Assembly: GCA_903881585.1 (NCBI GenBank)
Contig: CAIRTW010000353.1
Location: 1-34,042 of the forward strand
Direction of reading: 5' to 3'
DNA: 34,042 nt
Origin: an uncultured Bacteroidota bacterium
GTDB taxonomy: Bacteria; Bacteroidota; Bacteroidia; Chitinophagales; Chitinophagaceae
Shown here: positions 1-12,000 of the stretch, one piece after another
Position numbering within the stretch: the stretch's first letter is position 1
How the letters are laid out: each line of letters begins with the position of its first letter
Notes under the pieces: generated by a model
Seen by the model: the letters and a program-made list of their open reading frames with translations, nothing else
What the model was told of the DNA's origin: nothing
Databases searched by the model: none
Position numbers and translations under genes: made by a program

Positions 1-1
1 G

Positions 2-43
2 CTGCTGCTGCTAAGCAGAGTGGGGAGCACTGTGAATGCACAG
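2..43 (+). other. C-terminal part of Sec signal peptide
   Basis: The first readable codons give LLLLSRVGSTVNAQ followed by TVTNTENF. A Leu run, a short polar stretch and a small-x-small motif (V-N-A) before Gln fit a signal peptidase I site of the A|Q kind common in Bacteroidota. The basic n-region and start codon lie outside the window. The Arg close to the cleavage site is slightly unusual. Confidence 0.7.
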
Positions 44-3000
44 ACTGTAACCAACACAGAGAACTTCAATGCAGCTGGTTTAGCACCCTTTGTGTATGTC
101 GCGCACACAGGAGCCAATATCTTGTCGAGAGTGACCACTGGTACCCTCCCGGGTTGCTCGCCCGAGGAAGGCGCAGGTATGTTGCAGTTCAACTCCTACA
201 CCTACAGCGCGAATGTGAACGATCTTTGTTCACCGGTGTTCAGTTTAACAGGCAGGTGTACGGGCTACAATCCCGTGGTTACATTCTGGATGTACAGGGA
301 TCCGGGCTACGCTACTACGGCAGATAAGGTAGATGTTTACATCAATACCAGCCAGACTTCTACCGGTGGTACATTGCTCGGTACAGTAAACAGATCTACT
401 AGCCTTTCACCCGCTACAACCACAGGTTGGCACCAGTATAGCTTTGCATATCCGGCTGGTTTTACCGGCGCCACAAATTACATTGCATTCAAATTTACAA
501 GCGCATTTGGTGATAACATTTACGTTGATAACATTACTTATGTCAGTACCGTTGCTCCCAATGTTTATGCCATAACGGGAGGCGGTACCTATTGTACGCC
601 CCCCGGCACAGGTGTTGCCGAGGGCCTTGCCAATTCTCAGACAGGTTTTAACTACCAGTTATACGATAACGCCGCAACATCCGGAGCAGCAGTAGGCGGT
701 ACTACCGGCTCGGCCATAAACTTCGGTCTTAAAACCGCTGCCGGCACATATACGGTCAATGCTACCGATCCCCTTAGCGGTTGTGTTACCGCAATGTCTG
801 GCAGCAACGCGGTTATAGCCGGGGCAGCAGCCGGGCCAATCAATGGTAACAATATTTTGTGTGGTGTTGGTGCAACAATGACATTAACAGATGCGGGAGG
901 AACGGCCACATGGAGCATCGTTTCAGGCAGCAGTGTTTCGATAGGCGCTGCAACCGGTCTTGTAACCGCTCTTTCCACGGGTACAACAACGGTACAATTT
1001 TCGAATGCGTGCGGGGGGCCGGTAACGGCCATAGTGTCAGTTAATGCGATTCCGGTTATTTCAGGTGCTTCTTCTCTTTGTGTAAGTACAAGTACTACGC
1101 TTAACGCTTTGCCGTCAGGCGGTGCATGGGCGAGCAGCGCCCCTGCTATTGCAGGCATCGGTGCCGGTACAGGCGTTGTTACTGCAGGTGCTTCTGTGGG
1201 TTCTACTAACATTACTAATGTATTGGCTGGTTGTACCAGTGCAATCTGGCCAGAAACCGTGGGCAATACTGGTGTTGGCGCTATTCTAGGTGGTGCATCC
1301 GGTATTTGTTTTGGCACAACCCTTACTTTGAGCGATCCTACTGCCGGGGGTACCTGGACCAGTACTAACACAGGGGTAGCAACCGTTGTTGCCTCCGGGT
1401 CGCCAACCATAGTTACCGGTGCCGGTACGGGTACGACAACTATCAGTTATTATAATGGTTGCGGTGCAGCCCAGACCAAGATCGTGACCGTGAATGCTGC
1501 GCCGGCTGCTATAGCCGGCCTACCCGATGTGTGCGTAGGCGGTACTACCCAATTGACGGAGACGATAGGAGGTGTTACCTGGGGCACAAGCGCAGGTGGC
1601 GTAGCTACTGTTAGCGGTTCCGGCCTGGTTTCTGGTGTTTCAGTAGGTAGTGCAAGTATTACTGCAACTACGGTTTCTACCGGTTGCTCTGTTTATAAAT
1701 TAGTAACCGTAGGCAGCACCTATCCCTCTGCAGTTACTATCACGCCTGCCAGTCCCGCCGGAATATGCCTGGGTGGTACCACAGTTCCGCTTACAGCAGC
1801 AGCTACCGTCAATGCCACATTATTAAGCCAGAATTTTAATACGAGTCTGACAGGCGCCGTTGGTGGCACATGGACTATTGTAAATACTGTAGGTACTGCT
1901 GCTTCGTTTTTCCAGAGAACGAACCCCAATGGTTATCAAAGTTCTGTCGCCGGTGATGGTTCCGTTTATATGGAGAGTGCATCTGGTGACCTCACGACGA
2001 TAACCACTACGGAATTCAGGTCTCCTGCATTTTCTACTTCTGGTATGTCTTCGGCAACCCTTACATACAATGAAAGTTACGAGTATTACAGCGCCGGCGA
2101 TCATACTATAGAGGTTGACTATTCTCTGAACGGGGGCAGTACATGGTCCGCTGTTTCCGGGAATTATGTGGGCGCGTCAGTTAACGCTGGCGGGTCGTTG
2201 TCTGCAACCCCATGGACTATCGGAACACCACAAAAGACTTATTCCCTGCCAGCCGGTGCCCTTGGCCAGCCTTCAGTTTTGCTGAGGTGGTATTATAGCT
2301 CTACTTTCGGTTACTACTGGGCGGTGGATAATATTGTGCTTACCGGAGCTGCCGCTGTTTCAAGCTATGCATGGCTCAATTCGGCCGGTACAACTACCGA
2401 TATTGCCAGCCCATCAGCCGCATCTACTACAATAACACCGTCACTCGCCGGCGTTGACATATATAGCGTATATGCGGTATTTAACGGATGTTATTCTGCT
2501 AACGGCGTTTCTGTGGCAGTAAGCAGCGGTGTACCGGGGGCAGTATCTGCTTCGGCAATCCCTAATCCATTGTGCAGTGGTTCTTTACTTACACTTAGCG
2601 GTTCAGGCGGCTCAGGCGCTACCGGTTACACCTGGACTGGCCCTGCCGGTTCCGGCTATTCGTCTGCCGTGCTTAACCCGGCAGCTTTCGCTACCAGCAC
2701 TACCAGCGGTGGTATTTACTCTCTTGTTGCCACCAATGCGTGCGGAGCAAGCCCTTATTCGGGTACTGCTATTGTAACTGTTAATGCCACGCCGGGCGTA
2801 GTTACAGTTACTACGGTATCTGTAACAACTTCTACTATCGGCATTAGCTGGACTGCAGCATCACCTGCCGCTACCGGATATACAGTAAATGTATATTCCA
2901 GCGCAGCTGAAACTGCAGGTTTCCTTGTAGGTACTGCTACGGTAACAATGACCGGCGCTACTACGGCTACAATAAGCAGTCTTAGCCCATTCACACAATA

Positions 3001-6000
3001 TTGGTTTACTGTAGTTTCAAATACTGCAACCTGCGCCAGCGCTGCAAGTGCGGCAGGTGTAACGGGAACAACACTTAATGCCCCCTGCATAGGCACACCA
3101 TCAGGTGGAACGGCAAATACGTCTGCGGCAACGGTGAGTGGCGCTACGGCATTTACGCTCAGCCTTACCAGTGCATCTGCGGCATCTGGTATTACTTTCC
3201 AGTGGCAAAGCTCCACTTGTGGTGACCCGGCAGGTACCTGGACTAACGTATCCGGAGCTACCGGAGCCAGCGTTTCTATTTCCGAAGCGTCTGCACTTTA
3301 TTACCGTTGTCTGCTTACCTGTACCGGCAGCGGCCTGACTGCACTTTCAAGCATTGTTTTTGTAGATCGTATAGCGGCTCCTGCCTGTACTACTGGTATA
3401 TATTCTGGCGGTGCGTGTACCAACGGTTCAAATATTTCGTCTGTTACAATATCAAGCGGTGCGTGCGGCACTTCGCTCAGTGATGTCGGAATCACCTGTA
3501 ATCCAGCTGCTTCGGCCACTCCATTCTATACAGATCATACCGCATTGACTCCTATGAAAATGTTCCCCGGCGGAAGTTACCCAACTATTGTTAATGATGG
3601 TGGTAATATAGACTATATAGACGCCTGGATAGATTTTGACGATGATGGTAACTTTACAAACTCTACTTATACTGAATATGTTGGGTTTAACAACTCATCG
3701 TTATTTGAACCGTTTAGTTTTAATATCAGTGTACCTGCCGGAGTACCATATGGTACTCACCGCATGCGTGTGAGGTGCTCTTATTTTCTTGGCACGGAAC
3801 CAACTACGGGATGTGTTGGTACCGGCTCTTATGGTTATACCATTGATTATCTTGTAACTATTGTTCCTCAGGTTACACTTGCATCTAACTCTCCTGTTTG
3901 TGCTTCTGGCGGCGTTATTACGCTTACTGCAACACCAGCTATTGCATGCGCTACTTATACATGGAATGGCCCGAGCTACTCTGCATCTACCGTTGGTACT
4001 AATACGGTATCACCAGCAACAGTTGCGGGCACTTACAGCGTTTTGGTTTCGGCTAACGGGGCTAGCGGCTGTGCAGTTGCTACTACCGCAGTTGTTGTAA
4101 CACCAACTCCTTTGGCGATCAATGGTACGTTTACCGTTTGCGCAGGTGCAGTTACTACTTTAACCGATGCTATCGGCAGCGGTGTATGGACCAGCACCGT
4201 TCCCGGTGTTGCCAGCATAAATTCTTCAACGGGAGCTATGACAGCAGTATTGGCGGGTACTACAACTATTCAGTATTCGAATGGCTGCGGTGTAGCACCA
4301 ACACACGTTGTTTCTGTTAATCCTGCGGTATCTATTTCAGGGGCTGAATCTATTTGTATATCTACCAGCACTACACTGACGGGTACACCTTCAGGCGGTT
4401 CCTGGCTCAGCACTACCGGTATTGCATCTATAGGTGCATTATCCGGTTTGGTTAGCGCCGGCGCTTCTGCGGGAACTACTACTATTTCTTATACTGCGGC
4501 AGGCACAGGTTGTGTTTCTGCCTGGGTAGAGACAGTTACCAATAATACAGCAACAGTAATTAATGGTGCAAGCCAGGTATGTATAGGCGCATCCATTACG
4601 CTTACTGACGGCACTGCTGGTGGCGCGTGGACCAGTGTTACTCCTGCTAATGCTACCGTGGTAGAAACTACTGGTGTCGTTACAGGTGTTGCAGCAGGTA
4701 CCACTACTATCAGTTATTGGACGGGTTGCGGTGCTGCCCAGACAAAAGTTATTACAGTAAATAACGCTCCATCTGCAATTACCGGTCTGCCGGATGCTTG
4801 TGTTGGCCAGACCAGCCAGCTTACAGACGCAACAGGCGGCCTTACATGGTCTATTGCTCCGGGTGGTTTCGCTACTATCAGTGGAAGTGGTTTATTAACG
4901 GGCTCCGCAGTTGGTTCTGCAGTTGTTACTGCTACGTTACCAGCAACCGGTTGTTTTGTTACCGTTCCGGTAACCATTGGTAATACTTCTCCTTCTGCTA
5001 TTACTATTACACCTTCTACTTCTGTATCAACCTGTATAGGCACGGGGACTCTGTTTACTGCTGCCGCTACCGTTCCGGTAACGTTATTAAGCCAGAATTT
5101 TAACACGAGTCTGACAGGCGCAGTTGGCGGCACGTGGACTATTGTAAATACTGTAGGTGCTGCTGCTTCGTATTTCCAGATGACGAACCCCAATGGTTAT
5201 CAAAGTTCTGTCGCCGGTGATGGTTCCGTTTATATGGAGAGTGCAGCTGGTGACCTCACGACGATAACCACTACGGAATTCAGGTCTCCTGCATTTTCTA
5301 CCTCAAGTTTAACTTCTGCGACCCTTAAATACAATGAAAGTTACGAGGCATATCCCGCCGATCATACCGTAGAGGTTGACTATTCTTTGGACGGGGGCAG
5401 TACATGGTCCGCCGTTTCCGGGAATTATGTGGGCACATCAGTTAACTCTGGCGGTGGTTTTTCTGCAACCCCATGGACTATCGGAACACCTCAAAAGACT
5501 TATTCCCTGCCTGCCGGCGCTCTTGGCGCACCTTCCGTTATGCTGAGGTGGTATTATAGCTCTACTTTCGGTTACTACTGGGCTGTAGATAATATCACTC
5601 TTATTGGAGCCGGGTCAGCTCCTATCACCTGGACTGCAGCATCCGGTGGCTCAATATCTGATGTATCCTGCCCTACCTGTTCTTCCACTACTATTACACC
5701 TGCTTTGGTTGGGACTAATGTGTATAGCGTATATGCTGTTTATAATGGCTGCTATACCGCAAACGGTGTTACTGTAAACGTAGGCAATCCGCCAGTAGTG
5801 AGTGTTAGCCCTAACCCTACAGCGCGTTGCAGCGCAGATGCCGGCACTTTGCTGACCGCATCCGGCGCTACTTCATATGTATGGTCTCCTGCTACAGGGC
5901 TCAGCAGCTCGGTTAGCGCTACGCCAACCACATCGGTTACGGCTACTACAATTTATACCGTTACCGGCACCAACGCATTCTGCTCGGCTACGGGTACAGA

Positions 6001-9000
6001 AACGGTTAACGTAACAACCTCGCCAACTATCATACCAGGCACTATGGCCTCTATTATCTGCGGCGGGGCTACGAGCATCAACTTCCCATATACAACTCCT
6101 GCAGGCGGCATTACCACTTACAGTGTTGCCTGGGATCCTTTTGTTGCAGTACCTGCAGGGTTTACCAATGTTTCAGGCGTTACATTCCCGGCTTCTCCTA
6201 TAGGTTTGTCTATTCCTGTTGGCGTACCAGCGGCCAACTATACCGGCAGCCTTACGGTAACGAATGGTACTTGTACCAGCCCGAATTACCCGGTTAATAT
6301 CACTTATTCGGTTACACTTACTCCTGATGCAACACCTCCAACAGAAGATAACGTAACCTCACACCCAATAACGTTTACTCCTTGTGCCGGATTTAATTCA
6401 GCGATGTCTTACATTACCGCACAGATCGGAGCCAGCCCGGTATATACACTTACACCAGGTACGGATTATACGCTTACTTCAGGTAGCCTTGCCCTGATAC
6501 CAACTTTAGCGGATCACTACCTGACCACAAGCGGTGTTTACACGATCACAGCTTATGCTAATGGTTACCTGCCTACTTCAGCAGTTCAGACAATAAACGC
6601 GGGTGTTGCGGCATCTATGATCGTTTCCACTCTGCCGGTTGGCCCTGCTACAAACCCTGGTACGTTGACGGTACAGCCGATCATTCATATATCTGACCAG
6701 TTCGGTAACCCGGTTGCTGGTACTTATACTGTAAATGCAGCTCCTACTCCTGTAGGCTCATGGACGATGACCGGTACTTCTACGGTAACATCAACAGCAG
6801 GCGGTATTGCCACATTTGCTGGCCTGGGCGCTTCGTCTACCTTGCCGATGATCGCTGTGATACAGTTTACAAACTCTGGCCTGGCTTCAGTAACAGCAAC
6901 AATAAGCATACCGCCAAACGGACCATTCACATGGCATACGCTTGCGGGTTCTTCTTTTGCTGACCTTTCCCAGTTCTCCAGCTGGACGGCTAACGTTGAC
7001 GGTAGCGTAGGTGCAACGCCAACGAGCTTTGGATTTAACGGACAGACCTTCATGATCGATTTCGGTTCCAATCCTACACTTACTGCTGGCGCTCTGGCCG
7101 TTTCCGGTACAGGCTCTAACATCGTAGTGGGAGATGGTGTACACCCGATGACATTTACGGTTCCTGCTTCATTTGCAGCGACGGGTGTCATAAATGTATC
7201 TGCAAACGCAACACTTGATCTTAATAATGCAACAGTTCCAACTATAGGCACACTGGCAACAACCAGTACGCTGATATATGATGGCTCTGCTAACTATAAC
7301 ATGGCATTTACCACCAACAGCGGTGCGGGAAGCAGCTATGGTAACCTGATCTTTAATACCAGTGGTGAGGTTGAAATAGAAAACCCGACCACAACGTTCA
7401 CTATAGCAGGCAACCTGATATTTGAAGGAAATGGTACTCCTGGAACAAATGGAGTTGTTTACCTCAACGGCCCAACAGTCTCTACACCTGGCCAGATATA
7501 TACCTTTAACGTTGGTGGTAACTTTGTTGCAAAGAACGCCGCACAGATTTACATGCTCAATAATGTATTGCTGACACAGGCATCTACTCCTTCTGTAGTA
7601 ATAAACATTAAAGGAAATGATACGCTTTCCGGCTCAGGTACGTTGTTTGATTCATGGATCGGCAGCACAGGCGCTAATGGTATCACTGTTAACCTTAACG
7701 GAGGAACAGGTATTTCCAATCCACAGTATTTATATACCAATACGCTTTACAGCCAGACATTTGGTTTAACTGTAAATGCTGGCTCTACAGCGGCAATAGT
7801 AGGCGGACAATTCTTCCCGCCAGAGTATGGAGCGGCGCTTCCTGCTACTCACGCTCCTGATTTTATGACTATTAATGGTACCCTTATAGTAGGCGCGAGC
7901 AGCTATATCTGGGATCGTTATGGTACCCAGGTGTGTCCGTTTACCGTATCATCGGGCGGTACGCTTGTGGTTCAGGACCCTAATGGTATCCATAACATCA
8001 GCGGCAGCTCATTCGGTAACACGCTTACCGGTTATACCGCAACTCCGTCACTGAGCGCAGGTGGTAACTATGTTTTCAACGGCTCTTCGGCCCAGGTTAC
8101 CGGTCTTACTACACCTACGAGCATTGTTTCTCCAGGTTCTATTACCTGTAACAACGCAGCAGGCCTGGCGCTTACTTTGGGCATCAATATCGGTTCAGGT
8201 GCATCTTTCAACCTCGATAACGGTACTGTGGTTACTACCAGCCCGGCGCTTAGCTTTACTTCCGGTGCGAATGTAAATGTGGATGCAGGTGGTTTTGCAA
8301 CAACTCCGGTTACCTACAGCGGTATCAATCTTAATTATAATGCACAGGATGTGAACAGCACTGCTGTTACCCAGGGCAACGAATGGCCCAGCTCATTCAA
8401 CGGTAATGTTACCGTGAACAAACCAGGCGCTACGGTATCGCTGACTTCAAGTAAATTGCTGACCGTTCTTCCTACATTTGGTGCGGTGACACTTACTTCC
8501 GGTACACTTTCTGCCGGCAGCAACAACATATCCCTGAGCGCAAACTGGACCAACAACTCAGGAACCGGTGCATTCATTCCAGGCACCGGAACAGTTTCGT
8601 TCAATGGTACTTCGGCACAGAGCATCACCGGTTCTGCTGCTACTACATTTAATAACCTCAATATCAATAACGCCGCTGGTGTTGCGCTTAATGTGCCTAC
8701 AACAATTGGAAGTGGAAACACTTTGCAGCTACAGAACGGTGTATTCACGCTTAGCTCAGCGCTTACCATGAGCAGCGGCTCTAATGTAGTAAGGGACGGC
8801 GGTACGTTCAACATTACGCCTACCGTTGGCTACTCGGGCATTAACCTTTCTTATGCAGACCTGGGCACTAATGCAAGCCCAACGGTAAATAACGAATGGC
8901 CAGCTACATTTACAGGTAATGTTACCGTAAACAAGGCAGGTTCTGTAACACTGAATGCTACCAAAACATCGCTTACTGGTTTTGTAACACTTTCTACAGG

Positions 9001-12000
9001 TACATTTAATATGGGCGCCTTCTCCATATCGCTTACCGGTAACTGGACAAATAACGGAGCTACACTTGTTCCGGGTTCAGGTACGGTGACTTTAGCAGGC
9101 AGCGGTTCGCAGGTTGCGGGTGGTACTGTTACCAATACCTTCAATAATCTTACACTTGGTGCAGCAGCCAGCCTTGGTTCTAATGCAACCATTGCCGGTA
9201 CACTTGCCCTGGGCAACTTTAACCTGAGCACAGGCGCTAACCAGGTTAATATCAATACCGGTGGTACGCTTACCCGTGGCACAGGCTATGTAGTTGGTAA
9301 CTTATACAAGAGCATTAATGGCCGCAGTTCTGTTAATTATGAGATCGGTGACGTTGATTACGCTCCTGTTTCTATTGCAATAGCTGGCGGTTCTGCTGGT
9401 TCTTACTCTGGCAGCATAGGCGCTACAGTAACAGCCGGTGACCACCCTGCATTGGGTTCTTCTGGTATTACGCCTCCTAACTACGTTGATCACTACTGGA
9501 CATTCCCTACAAATACAGCAGGCGGTGGCTTTACTACTGTTACTCCTTCTTTCACTTATGATACATCTGATTATCCGGCGCCAGTTGGCTCGAATATCAC
9601 TAATAACTACATGGCGCAGCTGTATGCATCTGGTAGCTGGGCACCGGTAATCACTACCGCGATCACCACTACCAACGTCTTAACAGCAGTAAACCCTGCC
9701 CAGATAAATTACCTGGGGTCATGGGTTGTAGGCCAGCACCCTCCGGGAATTCCTCCATCACTGGTGGCCGACTTTACACCACCAAATGAGGATAACCTGA
9801 GCACACACCCGATCACTTTCACAGATGATGGTGTATGGGGTAGTGCGATCGACATCATTAAAGTACAACGTATTGGCAGCCCGCTTATCAGCACGCTTTC
9901 ATTAGCTGATTATGCCGTAGGTGGCATTACCGGCCTTACAGGTGCAGCGGGTACTTTATCCCTGATACCAGGTATGTCTGGTGCAGCACACAAACTGGAT
10001 ACAGCAGGTACTTATCTTGTTTCTGTGTTTGCTATTGGTTATGTAGGTACTACGGTTAACCAGGTGGTGCTTCCGGGCGCTGCTGCACATATAGCTATGG
10101 GAACCCAGCCTGTAGGCCCTGTAGCAAATGGCGGTACGCTCGCTACTGAGCCTACTGTTCTTGTTCTGGACCAATATGGTAACCTTACTACTGCCAGCAG
10201 TGCAGTTACTGCTGCTGTAGGTACAGGCAGCTGGACCATTGGTACCGGCACCAGCCTTACACAGAGCGCATCAAGTGGGGTAGTGAATACATTCAATATC
10301 ACAGCCAGCAGCACTGCGCCATTGGCTTGTGCTACTATCAACTTCACTTCACCCGGCCTTACGCCTTCACCGCTGACATCGGCTTGTTTTGCCCTGCCAG
10401 CGCCTAACTCTCCGGTGCTTAATCCGAATACCACACCTCCTACAGTTGATAACCTGTCTACGTTACCAATAACTTATACAGATAACCCATCATGGAGGGC
10501 TGCGATCAGCTATATTACAGCCCAGCTCGGTGCCGGTCCGGTTTATACCCTGACGCCAACCACTGACTACGTTTCTCCGCTTGCCGCAGGTATGATAACA
10601 CTTAACGAATATGCGGGCAGCCATTTAAATACTCCGGGCAACTGGACAATTACAGCCTATGCTGCCGGCTTCGCTGCCACTTCATGTGTGCAGACGATAG
10701 CTGTTGGTGCAGCTTATAAACTGGTAGAGACTGTTCACCCTGTTGATCCAACCATCAGCGGCGGTAACCTGACCACTCAGCCTGTAGTGGTTGTTGATGA
10801 TCAGTATGGTAACCTGGTAAACAGCAGCGCTGTGATCACGGCATCGGCCAGCGCCAGCCCATCATGGATCATCGGCGGCCCTGTAACTTATGCTACTGCA
10901 TCTTCGGGCACGGCTACATTCGCCAATCTTACGGCTACCAGCCCATCACCAGCTGGAGTTACCGGCGCTACAATCACATACACCAGCGCAGGTCTGTTAG
11001 CTACAACATCCGGTACTTTCAATATCCCGGGTGCAGCTTCGCACATATACTATAATATAAACAGCGCTTCCGCTCTTGCTCACCTTGAGCTCACCACAAG
11101 CTGGACGACCGATCCTGTGGGTGCAGCAGCAGGTTCTGTGGGAACCGGTACACTGGCGCCCAACTTTACCGTTGCCAGCTCAGAGTATAGAATAGTAAAC
11201 GGCAGTACGCCTGTTACTGGTGCTACATGGACTGTGAGTGGCGGTGGTTCTTATGTATCAGTTGGTGATGGAACGGCGGCAATCAATTTCACGCCAATTA
11301 ACTCTGCTGCCATTAGCGCCATAATAGATGTAAATGCTAATGCGACTTTGACATTGGGTATGGTTACAGCTTCATTGCCAACCTTGCGTACGCTTAATTC
11401 TACTAGTACTGTAGTATTTAATGGTACCGGTGTTCAGGCAATACCTCAGCCTCTTAGTGCAGGCCCTTATGGTAACCTTACTTATGCGGGAACTGCATCT
11501 GCAGTAGGTACACTTGGTAATTTTACTTATACAATTCTTGGTAACTTCACATTTGCTGCAACTACGCTCGCCGCGCTTGAATATACAGGTACCAGTACAA
11601 TGAACCTGAATATTACGGGTAACTATACCCATTCGGGCGCAGGTACTTTTAATACCGCATTCAGCACAGGCCTTCCAAACTGGACAATCGGCGGTAACTT
11701 CTTTATGACCGCAGGTACATTGTCAAACACAGGTAGTGCCGTTGTAATAGCGCTTAATGGTAATTATACCAAAACTGGCGGTACGATCACTGCTGGCAGT
11801 GCAGCTCTTGGCCAGCAGGTTAAATTTAGTAATACCTCTTCTTCTGTTGCCAGCCCAGAGATGTTCTACCTCAATGGTGGTACACAGAACTTCCTGTCAT
11901 TCGTTGTTTCCGCTGGTGTTACAGTAAGGGATTCTGTTAACTGGATAATGACTAACGCAAACCAGTTTGTACTGGTAAATGGTACGTTCATTTTCCCTGC

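Noticed and set aside
20-22. GTG as the start codon of the giant gene
   Set aside because: The frame is open before it and encodes a signal-peptide core; starting here would destroy the export signal.
1815-5614. Direct repeats as borders of a mobile element
   Set aside because: Both copies are in-frame protein domains with no transposase, terminal inverted repeats or target duplications between them.
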